28,614 bases of DNA. It comes from Akkermansiaceae bacterium UBA5688 (GTDB lineage Bacteria; Verrucomicrobiota; Verrucomicrobiia; Verrucomicrobiales; Akkermansiaceae). Shown here one piece after another: positions 1 through 6,512 of the stretch. Position 1 is the stretch's first letter. Every line of letters starts with the position of its first letter. The stretch covers positions 33,280 to 61,893 of the forward strand of contig DIHU01000187.1 in NCBI GenBank assembly GCA_002420315.1, written 5' to 3'. Under the pieces are notes generated by a model, which did no database searches, was not told where the DNA came from, and saw only the letters and a program-made list of their open reading frames with translations. Position numbers and translations under genes: made by a program.

Positions 1-1
1 T

Positions 2-76
2 CATGCGGACCGTTGGAGTGAAAACGGGGGAGCCGGGCAGCTACTCCATGGCTATTTTTTCCTGAAGCAGTCCTAG
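2..76 (+). CDS. Possible 3' end of an upstream gene (partial)
   Basis: A reading frame enters from the left edge and runs 24 codons to a TAG at 74-76, ending in ...GYFFLKQS. It is too short to recognise. A second plus frame (start ATG at 3) is also open for 19 codons, and a minus-strand frame starting at 104 stays open to the edge, so the coding strand cannot be decided here. This is listed only because the 85 bases after the TAG look like a plain intergenic region before the next gene. Confidence 0.2.
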   Translation, partial: HADRWSENGGAGQLLHGYFFLKQS

Positions 77-161
77 CGGGCGGTCCAACCGATGTGAAAG
101 ACATTGTCCACTTCTATGTTTAACCTAGAGCATAGAAATCGTTTATTCTACCCAAGGACTT

Positions 162-827
162 ATGAGAACACTTGCAATCAGCGACATTCATGGCTGCCTC
201 GACCCCCTACGGAAGATGTTCGAGATCATCGAACCTAGCCCGGAAGACCACCTAATTTTCGTTGGCGACTATGTCGATCGCGGTCCCGATTCCAAAGGGG
301 TCATCGATTTCCTTATTGGTATTAAAAATAAATACAACGCCACCTTCCTCCACGGAAACCACGAGGAGAAGTTCCTTCTCTCTCATCTCGACAAAACAGA
401 CTTGGCCCACTGGCTTGATGCTTGGGGCGGTGGAGCCACTCTCGAATCTTATGGGCCTAATGGGTTCGAAGACGTTCCCGAATCGCACTGGGATTTTATC
501 CGTAACACACAGCCCTACCTTGAGACTGATTCACACGTCTTTGTCCACGCTAACCTTGAGCATGATATTCCAATCTCAAAGCAACATCCATTCACCCTGA
601 TTCATAAAAAATTCGGGAATCCCCTCCCTCACCAATCCGGCAAGATTATGATCTGCGGTCACACCGCACAAAAGGATCCACACCTTCCACTTAATCTTGG
701 CCACGCTATAAACATCGATACTGACGTCGGCCGCGGTGGCTGGCTCACTTGCCTTCATATCGAGTCCGGCCACTATTGGCAAACCAACGTGGACGGAGAA
801 ACCCGGGACAAAGAATTAACTTCTTAA
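162..827 (+). CDS. PP2A-like metallophosphoesterase (serine/threonine protein phosphatase family)
   Basis: A 221-residue cytosolic protein (no signal peptide) of the calcineurin-like phosphoesterase superfamily. The complete set of metal-binding motifs is visible: SDIHG (residues 7-11, D8 and H10), GDYVDRG (35-41), GNHE (65-68), a later VHANLE (H129) and CGHT (H167). These build the two-metal centre that hydrolyses phosphomonoesters in proteins or small molecules. Length and motif spacing fit the bacterial PrpA/PrpB and phage-lambda-phosphatase group (about 220 residues) better than the longer ApaH diadenosine tetraphosphatases. The start is preceded by AAGGA a few bases upstream. It stands alone: 118 bp separate it from the sulfatase, and its substrate cannot be read from context. 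Confidence 0.88.
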   Translation: MRTLAISDIHGCLDPLRKMFEIIEPSPEDHLIFVGDYVDRGPDSKGVIDFLIGIKNKYNATFLHGNHEEKFLLSHLDKTDLAHWLDAWGGGATLESYGPNGFEDVPESHWDFIRNTQPYLETDSHVFVHANLEHDIPISKQHPFTLIHKKFGNPLPHQSGKIMICGHTAQKDPHLPLNLGHAINIDTDVGRGGWLTCLHIESGHYWQTNVDGETRDKELTS

Positions 828-945
828 GCTGCATAAGGATATGAATTTTCCTAGCAGTCTCGGATCTGAATAAAAAACAACAACTCGCGACCTCCTCTGG
901 GCGAAATACACCAACGCAACTCCACACCACCAATTAAAAATAAAA

Positions 946-2322
946 ATGCGTCTCTTTCTGTTACTTGTATTTACTATAGGCGCTTCAGCGAAGCCCAATA
1001 TTGTCTTCATCATTGCCGATGACTGCACATTCCGGGACCTCGGCTGCTACGGTGGCCAAGCCCACACCCCCAATATCAACAAACTCGCGGACCAAGGTAT
1101 GAGCTTTACCCGTTGCTTTCAAACCGCGCCCATGTGTTCACCCACCCGACACAATATTTACACCGGCATACCACCAGTGGTCAGTGGTGCCTACCCAAAC
1201 CATACCTTTGTGGCACCCGAAACAAAAAGCGTAGTGCAATATCTCTCAAAACTTGGCTACACCGTCGCTCAAAGCGGCAAGACCCATGTCTCACCAAATA
1301 AGGTTTTCAGCTGGACGAAAATCCCTGGTGGCCAAAATCCCCAATTTGGAAAAGTGGATTCATTCATCAAAGAACAAGCGAAGAAAAGGAAGCCCTTCTG
1401 CCTTCTCCTCTGCTCCAACGAACCACACAGCCCTTGGAATAAGGGTGATCGCTCCCGCTATCCTGTCGACCAAGTGAAGCTTCCTCCTTACTTCGTTGAC
1501 ACTCCCGAGACTCGAGATGGTTTTTCACGCTACCTCGCCGAAATCACTTACTTTGACTCCCAAGTCGGTGAGGCTATGGAAATTGTCGAAAAAAATGGCC
1601 TCACCGATGACACTCTCTTTATCGTTACTTCTGAGCAGGGAAACTCTTTCGCTTTTGCCAAGTGGACTTGCTATGATAATGGGCTTCAATCTGCACTTAT
1701 CGCCCGCTGGCCAGGACACATTAAATCGGGTTCTAAAAATCCCGCTATGATTCAATATCTCGATCTCCTTCCCACCTTCATTGAAGTCGCTGGCGGTATC
1801 CCTCCAGCCGATCTCCGGGGCAAAAGCCTTCTTCCGGTGTTCGCAGGAAGGCAGTTCCACAAGGAATTTGTCTATGGTATCATGACCACCCGCGGAATTA
1901 ACGATGGATCACCTCATTATGGAATTCGCTCAATTCGTTCCGAAAACTATAAGTTAATCTGGAATCTCACGCCCGAAATCAAATTCGTGAACCGCTGTAC
2001 CACCGCTCCCGAATTCAGAAGTTGGCTCGCCCTCGCCGCGAACGGACACGCTGATGCCATCGCCAAGACCTCCCGCTACCAAAAACGGCCTGAATTCGAA
2101 CTCTACGACATCCAAAAAGACCCCGTAGAGATGAAAAATCTAGCTGGGAAGCCAGCATTGACCAAAATTCAGAGTAACCTCTACCAAGGACTCCGGGCGT
2201 GGATGAAATCCTGTAACGACCTCGGTAAAGCGACCGAAATGGCCGCTCTTGAACACATGACTAGGAACCAGAAAAAGAAGAAAAACGGTTCCAAAAACCC
2301 TCCAAACCATAAAAAAAGGTAA
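946..2322 (+). CDS. Secreted sulfatase (family S1, heparan N-sulfatase-like)
   Basis: A 458-residue enzyme with a short signal peptide (residues 1-15, cut after GASA). The sulfatase signature CSPTR (64-68) places C64 for conversion to formylglycine, the nucleophile that hydrolyses sulfate esters or sulfamates. Metal ligands D25/D26 (IADDC) and the GKTHV segment (K112, H114) are present. The distal metal motif reads SEQG (229-232) instead of the common SDHG/SDNG, followed by KWTCYDNG with the usual lysine (K239). The CSPTR..TG..P..SG pattern and GK.HV resemble N-sulfoglucosamine sulfohydrolases, but the natural substrate, probably a sulfated polysaccharide, is not established. The C-terminus is a lysine-rich tail of about 20 residues. 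No sulfatase-maturing enzyme is in the window. It precedes a DUF1549/DUF1501 locus, a common association in this phylum. Confidence 0.9.
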   Translation: MRLFLLLVFTIGASAKPNIVFIIADDCTFRDLGCYGGQAHTPNINKLADQGMSFTRCFQTAPMCSPTRHNIYTGIPPVVSGAYPNHTFVAPETKSVVQYLSKLGYTVAQSGKTHVSPNKVFSWTKIPGGQNPQFGKVDSFIKEQAKKRKPFCLLLCSNEPHSPWNKGDRSRYPVDQVKLPPYFVDTPETRDGFSRYLAEITYFDSQVGEAMEIVEKNGLTDDTLFIVTSEQGNSFAFAKWTCYDNGLQSALIARWPGHIKSGSKNPAMIQYLDLLPTFIEVAGGIPPADLRGKSLLPVFAGRQFHKEFVYGIMTTRGINDGSPHYGIRSIRSENYKLIWNLTPEIKFVNRCTTAPEFRSWLALAANGHADAIAKTSRYQKRPEFELYDIQKDPVEMKNLAGKPALTKIQSNLYQGLRAWMKSCNDLGKATEMAALEHMTRNQKKKKNGSKNPPNHKKR

Positions 2323-2366
2323 CCTGAGCAATCAATTCATCTCCCATTCATGTTATGCGAAACTTT

Positions 2367-2395
2367 TTGGAATAATTTGGGTTTATTTTTATAGC
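2367..2395 (+). promoter_or_regulatory. Candidate promoter for the small membrane protein and first DUF1549/DUF1501 operon
   Basis: TTGGAA (2367-2372) and TATAGC (2390-2395) are separated by exactly 17 bases in an AT-rich stretch; each hexamer matches the sigma-70 consensus at 4 of 6 positions. The start at 2407 would leave only a very short leader, which is unusual given a GGAAA just before the ATG. An ECF-type promoter using the preceding GAAACTT is an alternative, since the first gene resembles an anti-sigma factor. Confidence 0.25.
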
Positions 2396-2406
2396 GGAAA
2401 GAAATC

Positions 2407-2820
2407 ATGAAGCCAAACCAACCCACCCACCCACTTCCAGATTTCGACGCAGATCTCGAAGACGATGTCGTCTGGAATCTGCTCGATGATGCCACTCCGA
2501 CCGAGCTGCCCCCCCGCTTCGTAAACGAAACTCTTCGCCGCATACGTCTTGAGGAAGACATCCAGAAATCTCGGTGGTGGAAAGTGGTCTTTGCACCCAA
2601 ACCTCTCATCGGAGCTGCTGGAGCAGCATTGGCTACGATCGCGATTGTGATCTCGCTACCGTCCGATCCGGCTCCCTCCAACAGAACAATTTCAGAGACC
2701 CCTCAAATCAACGAAGACTTTGATCAACTTGAAGACTCCTTCGCGACCGAACTCCTCTCTGGAGCGGCTGAAGACCCCACCCTTCTTTCCGACGAGGAAA
2801 TCATCGCTCTTCTCTACTAG
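2407..2820 (+). CDS. Small single-pass membrane protein, anti-sigma-factor-like
   Basis: A 137-residue protein without a family I can name from sequence alone. The N-terminal 60 residues are acidic and then helical, with LPPRFVNETLRRIRLEE (34-50), a P.FV..T...I pattern often seen in the cytosolic part of short anti-sigma proteins. A transmembrane helix spans about 66-84 (LIGAAGAALATIAIVISL). The periplasmic tail is acidic and ends in SDEEIIALLY. The next gene starts 12 bp downstream, so it is probably co-transcribed with the DUF1549 and DUF1501 genes. In related genomes such operons often begin with an ECF sigma factor followed by a small membrane protein; here no sigma gene precedes it. Function is inferred from position and architecture only. 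Confidence 0.6.
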   Translation: MKPNQPTHPLPDFDADLEDDVVWNLLDDATPTELPPRFVNETLRRIRLEEDIQKSRWWKVVFAPKPLIGAAGAALATIAIVISLPSDPAPSNRTISETPQINEDFDQLEDSFATELLSGAAEDPTLLSDEEIIALLY

Positions 2821-2832
2821 GCTCAAATTACC

Positions 2833-4896
2833 ATGAAATCTCTCATCCCCCTCATCCTAACCATCGCGGCGGGCTGCGCAAAGACTCTCCCACTGGAGGT
2901 GGTGCGCAACACCGCACGCGAAATCAACGAAGTTCTGATGGCCGGTCAAAAAGCCAAGGGAATCAGAGCTAATCCGATTGCCGATGACCCCACCTTTGTT
3001 CGCCGAAGCTACCTCAATATCATCGGTCGACTTCCAACTCATGACGAAGCCCGTTCGTTCCTCGAATCAACCGAAAAAGAAAAACGCAGTCAACTCATCG
3101 ACTCCCTCGTCGAATCTCCCGGCTTTAATTCCCGCCTCTTCAATTTCTGGACCGATCTCCTTCGTGTCAAAACCAATACCGAACACAACGGTCTTGGCTG
3201 GCACGTTTGGTTGAAAGATGCCGTCGAGAATAACCTGCCCTATAATGAGATGGTTCAGGAGATGCTCGCAGCCGAAGGTCACATCGCCGAAAATCCCGCG
3301 GCTGGATACTACCTCCGCGATCGTGGAATGCTTCTCGATAACGTAAGTAACACCGTCCAGGTTTTCCTCGGCCAGCAGATCGGCTGCGCCCAGTGTCATG
3401 ATCATCCCTTCGATGACACCACCCAGATGGAATACTACCAACTGGCCGCCTTTCTTGGAGGCACCGACTATCGCTTTGATGGGGCTCGTGAAAAAATCAA
3501 AGAAACCATCGGCTTCGATCCAAACAGGCGCCCCAAGAAGCCCTTCAAGAAAATGACCAAAGAAGAACGCCGGAGATTCGCCCTTCAGGCAAAAAAGACG
3601 CAAGAAAGGGCTATGGCCAAACGCAATGAAGCCCGCGCCATTGGCCAAGTTTTTCGATACCACAATCGCAACGCTCTCGCTGATAATGTCAAAAAAGAAC
3701 TCAAACTCCCTGTTGACTATCAGTACGACGATGGAAAAGCCGGCGACGTCGTCAAACCTGGTTTTCTTTTTGGGCTTGATGCCAAAGACGTTAAGCCCGA
3801 ACAGCGACGCGACTACTTCGCCAAATGGGTCACTTCCCCCAAGAACCCCTACTTCACCAAGGTCATCGCAAACCGCATGTGGGAATACACGTTTGGATAT
3901 GGCCTCGTTGCCAATCCTGACGATTGGAGCAATTCGCCCGAGCCTCATTATCCAGAGCTTGTTGACTTTATCGAAAAGGCGATGCTAGCAACCGACTACG
4001 ACCTCAAGCAATTTTTGCGCATACTTTACCACACCGATCTTTTTCAGAGGGAAGTCACCACTGAAGAACCATCTCAGGGATTCTCTTTTCACTTCCAGGG
4101 ACCTGTTCTGCGCCGTCTCAGTGCCGAAGAAATCCGTGATTCATTCATCACTCTTGCTTCCGGGAACATCGATTCAAACACCAACAACGGACTCGAAGAG
4201 GCTTGGGATGATTACGTCAAATCCTTCGACTTCCTTATGAGCACTAACGGGAAGCAATTAAAAGAAATCAGCACCGCGGTCATCGAAGGTGAAAAGCAAC
4301 GTCGTGCCATTCAAAAGAAAATCTCTCTCCTCCGAACCAAGGCCGCGAAAGCACGGGAGAACGGGAACATGGCAGCTTTCCGAACTATCTCTGTCGAAAT
4401 CAAACAAGTCCAACGGGCGGCCGGAAAAAGCTACCGAAATGGAAAAGGCATGAACAACAATAGCCCCACCGCGAAAGCTGCTCCCGCTCTTGCACGGCGG
4501 GCACGCCCCAATCGTCCAGACCAACCTGAATTCCGAATGCGCGCTTCCGAACTTCCTGTTCCCGCACGTGGCGGCACTTTTATTGCCGAGTTTGGAGGAT
4601 CTGATGCGGAGAGCCCATCTTCCGCTAACACGGAAGCGACCGTTCCACAAACCCTGCGTCTATTGAATGGACTAGAAACCAGCCTCCTTACCAATAAAAA
4701 GAACTCGTTTGCCCGCTCACTCCGAGCCATCGAATCACCTTCAAAGCGACTTGATTTTCTCTTCTTAAGCCTATTTTCCGCCTTCCCGACCGAAGGTGAA
4801 AAAATAGCATTCCTCCCCGAAATGAAAACTTCCGAAACAACCGAAACTTTCGCACGGGCCATCCTCACCTCAAACCGTTTCCTCTTTGTCCAATGA
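2833..4896 (+). CDS. DUF1549/DUF1553 secreted cytochrome-like protein, short form with coiled-coil insertion
   Basis: A 687-residue exported protein. The signal peptide ends in TIAAGC (C15), which can be read as a lipobox, so it may be a lipoprotein. DUF1549 (PSCyt2) covers about 45-250: DPTFVRRSYLNIIGRLP, then a single heme-binding CxxCH (CAQCH, 185-189) followed by DHPFDD. DUF1553 (PSD1) begins near 326 with ANRMWEYTFGYGLV. Unlike the second copy (6513-8891) it has no N-terminal PSCyt1 cytochrome domain. DUF1553 is interrupted at about 473-600 by a charged coiled-coil and an Ala/Pro-rich linker. The family is of unknown biochemical role; the CxxCH motif suggests covalent heme and redox activity in the periplasm. 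It is translationally coupled to the DUF1501 gene by an ATGA overlap. Confidence 0.9.
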   Translation: MKSLIPLILTIAAGCAKTLPLEVVRNTAREINEVLMAGQKAKGIRANPIADDPTFVRRSYLNIIGRLPTHDEARSFLESTEKEKRSQLIDSLVESPGFNSRLFNFWTDLLRVKTNTEHNGLGWHVWLKDAVENNLPYNEMVQEMLAAEGHIAENPAAGYYLRDRGMLLDNVSNTVQVFLGQQIGCAQCHDHPFDDTTQMEYYQLAAFLGGTDYRFDGAREKIKETIGFDPNRRPKKPFKKMTKEERRRFALQAKKTQERAMAKRNEARAIGQVFRYHNRNALADNVKKELKLPVDYQYDDGKAGDVVKPGFLFGLDAKDVKPEQRRDYFAKWVTSPKNPYFTKVIANRMWEYTFGYGLVANPDDWSNSPEPHYPELVDFIEKAMLATDYDLKQFLRILYHTDLFQREVTTEEPSQGFSFHFQGPVLRRLSAEEIRDSFITLASGNIDSNTNNGLEEAWDDYVKSFDFLMSTNGKQLKEISTAVIEGEKQRRAIQKKISLLRTKAAKARENGNMAAFRTISVEIKQVQRAAGKSYRNGKGMNNNSPTAKAAPALARRARPNRPDQPEFRMRASELPVPARGGTFIAEFGGSDAESPSSANTEATVPQTLRLLNGLETSLLTNKKNSFARSLRAIESPSKRLDFLFLSLFSAFPTEGEKIAFLPEMKTSETTETFARAILTSNRFLFVQ

Positions 4897-6206
4897 ATCC
4901 TTTTAACCAACTCAACGAACAATCTCGAAGAAGCTTTCTTACCAACACCGCCCGCACTGCCTTCGGGGTGACCCTAGGTGGGGCTTCCGCCTCTTGGTTC
5001 TCGTCGGCTGAAGCAGCCGAAGCCATCGAGAAGTCTAATGGAAAAGCTAAGAATGTCATCTACCTGTACATGGCTGGAGGCATGACTCATATCGATACTT
5101 TTGACCCCAAGCCTGATGCACCCTCCGAGTATCGTGGTCCTATCAAAGCAATCTCGACTAAGGTTGACGGGATTCAACTTGGCCAGCACTTTGAACGCAC
5201 CGCCAAGCATACCGATAAGATAGCCATCGTCCGATCCATGACTTCCACCCAGGGAGCACACGCGCAGGGCAACTACCACGTCCACACTTCGTATACCCAA
5301 CGGGCCTCTATCACCCACCCTTCACTTGGATCCTGGGCTAACAAGCTTGATGCCAATCGTCTCAAGGGGACCCTTCCACCTTATGTGACCGTTCACTCCG
5401 GCAACAACCATCCTGGAGCAGGATTTTTCGAGCCCAATGTGGCACCTCTTCCAGTCGGCGATGCCGAAAAAGGACTCCAGAACTCCAAGCGTCGTAGCGA
5501 TGTTTCCGAAGCTGACTTCAATCGTCAAATCGCTCTTCGTACTAAACTCGATGCCAACTTTGGCACGCGCTTCAAAAAAGGACAGCGTAGCGTTCGTGCC
5601 TACGATGAAATGTTCAATTCAGCGGTTGGCTTGATGAAATCCAAAGATCTTGAAGCCTTCGACCTCTCTGCGGAGTCCAAGGATGCCCACGCCGCTTATG
5701 GCGGTGACAAATTTGGCAAAGGTGTTTTGCTCGCCCGGCGTCTCGTTGAACACGGCGTTCGCTTTGTTGAAGTCCAATTTGGCGGGTTCGACTGGCACTC
5801 CGATAACTTCACAAAAGCCGACGAAAAGCTTCCCATCCTTGACCAAGCGTATGCCGCCCTTCTCGCTGACCTCGAACAACGTGGACTTTTGGAAAGCACC
5901 CTCGTGGTCATTGCTACCGAATTTGGAAGAACCCCTAAAATCGACGATGACGCCGGACGGAATCACTTCCCAAAAGCCTTCTCCTTTGCTCTTGCCGGTG
6001 CCGGCATCAAAGGTGGAACCATTTACGGAGAAACCGACAAAACGGCATCCAACGTCATCACCGAAAAGACTACCGCATCCGACTTCAATGCTACCATCGC
6101 CGCTGCGATGGGGCTTCCACACGACCAAGTTGTCTTCTCTCCGACCAAGCGCCCATTCAAGATGGGAGGCAAAACCGGAAAACCGATCAGCGAAATCCTC
6201 GTCTAA
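4893..6206 (+). CDS. DUF1501 protein, Tat-exported, alkaline-phosphatase-superfamily fold
   Basis: A 437-residue protein starting with a Tat signal: SRRSFL at residues 11-16, then a mild hydrophobic stretch and ASA/AEAAEA cleavage region. DUF1501 landmarks follow in order: YMAGGMTHIDTFDPKP (59-74), GGFDWHSDN (297-305), ATEFGRTP (341-348), GRNHFP (355-360) and GAGIKGG (369-375). The Asp/His residues of these segments correspond to metal ligands of the alkaline phosphatase/sulfatase superfamily, but no activity is established for DUF1501. Tat export suggests folding, perhaps with a cofactor, in the cytosol. Its ATG overlaps the stop of the DUF1549/DUF1553 gene, so the two products are made together and probably act together. 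A strong terminator follows 27 bp after the stop. Confidence 0.93.
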   Translation: MNPFNQLNEQSRRSFLTNTARTAFGVTLGGASASWFSSAEAAEAIEKSNGKAKNVIYLYMAGGMTHIDTFDPKPDAPSEYRGPIKAISTKVDGIQLGQHFERTAKHTDKIAIVRSMTSTQGAHAQGNYHVHTSYTQRASITHPSLGSWANKLDANRLKGTLPPYVTVHSGNNHPGAGFFEPNVAPLPVGDAEKGLQNSKRRSDVSEADFNRQIALRTKLDANFGTRFKKGQRSVRAYDEMFNSAVGLMKSKDLEAFDLSAESKDAHAAYGGDKFGKGVLLARRLVEHGVRFVEVQFGGFDWHSDNFTKADEKLPILDQAYAALLADLEQRGLLESTLVVIATEFGRTPKIDDDAGRNHFPKAFSFALAGAGIKGGTIYGETDKTASNVITEKTTASDFNATIAAAMGLPHDQVVFSPTKRPFKMGGKTGKPISEILV

Positions 6207-6233
6207 GGACGGCGAACCCAATTTCTTCTCAAC

Positions 6234-6266
6234 AACCAGCGCCTCGATAAGGGCGCTGGTTTTTTT
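6234..6266 (+). terminator. Rho-independent terminator of the first DUF1549/DUF1501 operon
   Basis: A perfect 10-bp stem, AACCAGCGCC (6234-6243) with GGCGCTGGTT (6252-6261), an 8-base loop, and a T-run continuing to 6266. It lies 27 bp after the DUF1501 stop and separates this operon from the next promoter. It is the clearest intrinsic terminator in the window. Confidence 0.93.
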
Positions 6267-6391
6267 GTCCCAGCTATAGAAAACCTATTAACACCAGTAG
6301 AACCCTAGCATTTTATCAAAATCTCTAGACTTTCATTGCGCCCGGCGAACCAAAAATTGTCAGCCAAATCACCCATCAAAAAACCCCGCTG

Positions 6392-6420
6392 TTGATACAT
6401 ATCATCAGCCTGATGATAAA
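6392..6420 (+). promoter_or_regulatory. Candidate sigma-70 promoter of the second DUF1549/DUF1501 operon
   Basis: TTGATA (6392-6397, 5 of 6 to TTGACA) and GATAAA (6415-6420, 4 of 6 to TATAAT) are spaced by exactly 17 bases. A transcript would start near 6427 and have a leader of about 85 bases before the ATG at 6513. The rest of the 306-bp gap (6207-6512) holds the upstream operon's terminator and no gene. Confidence 0.5.
6400..6418. promoter_or_regulatory. Operator-like palindrome inside the promoter spacer
   Basis: TATCATCAG (6400-6408) and CTGATGATA (6410-6418) form a perfect 9+1+9 palindrome. The one-base centre makes an RNA hairpin unlikely, so a DNA site for a dimeric regulator is the better reading. 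It occupies most of the spacer and part of the -10 of the candidate promoter, the usual place for a repressor. The regulator is not in the window. Confidence 0.5.
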
Positions 6421-6512
6421 AAGCTACATGTCTTCTCAGTATCCGAATAAGAATCAGTTGGTATTGGAGGTCTCCTGCCAGTTATGCACAAAAAATCATT
6501 ACCTTCTTCGGC

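Noticed and set aside
1..104. Minus-strand frame starting at 104 and open to the left edge
   Set aside because: Only 34 codons, Arg/Pro/Ser-rich, no recognisable motif; cannot be told from chance.
3067..3948. Long open frame of 293 codons on the minus strand
   Set aside because: Lies wholly antisense to the clear DUF1549/DUF1553 gene; its translation has no recognisable domain and the plus-strand frame carries conserved motifs throughout.
5619..6221. Open frame of 200 codons on the minus strand
   Set aside because: Antisense to the first DUF1501 gene; Gly/Phe-rich shadow without motifs.
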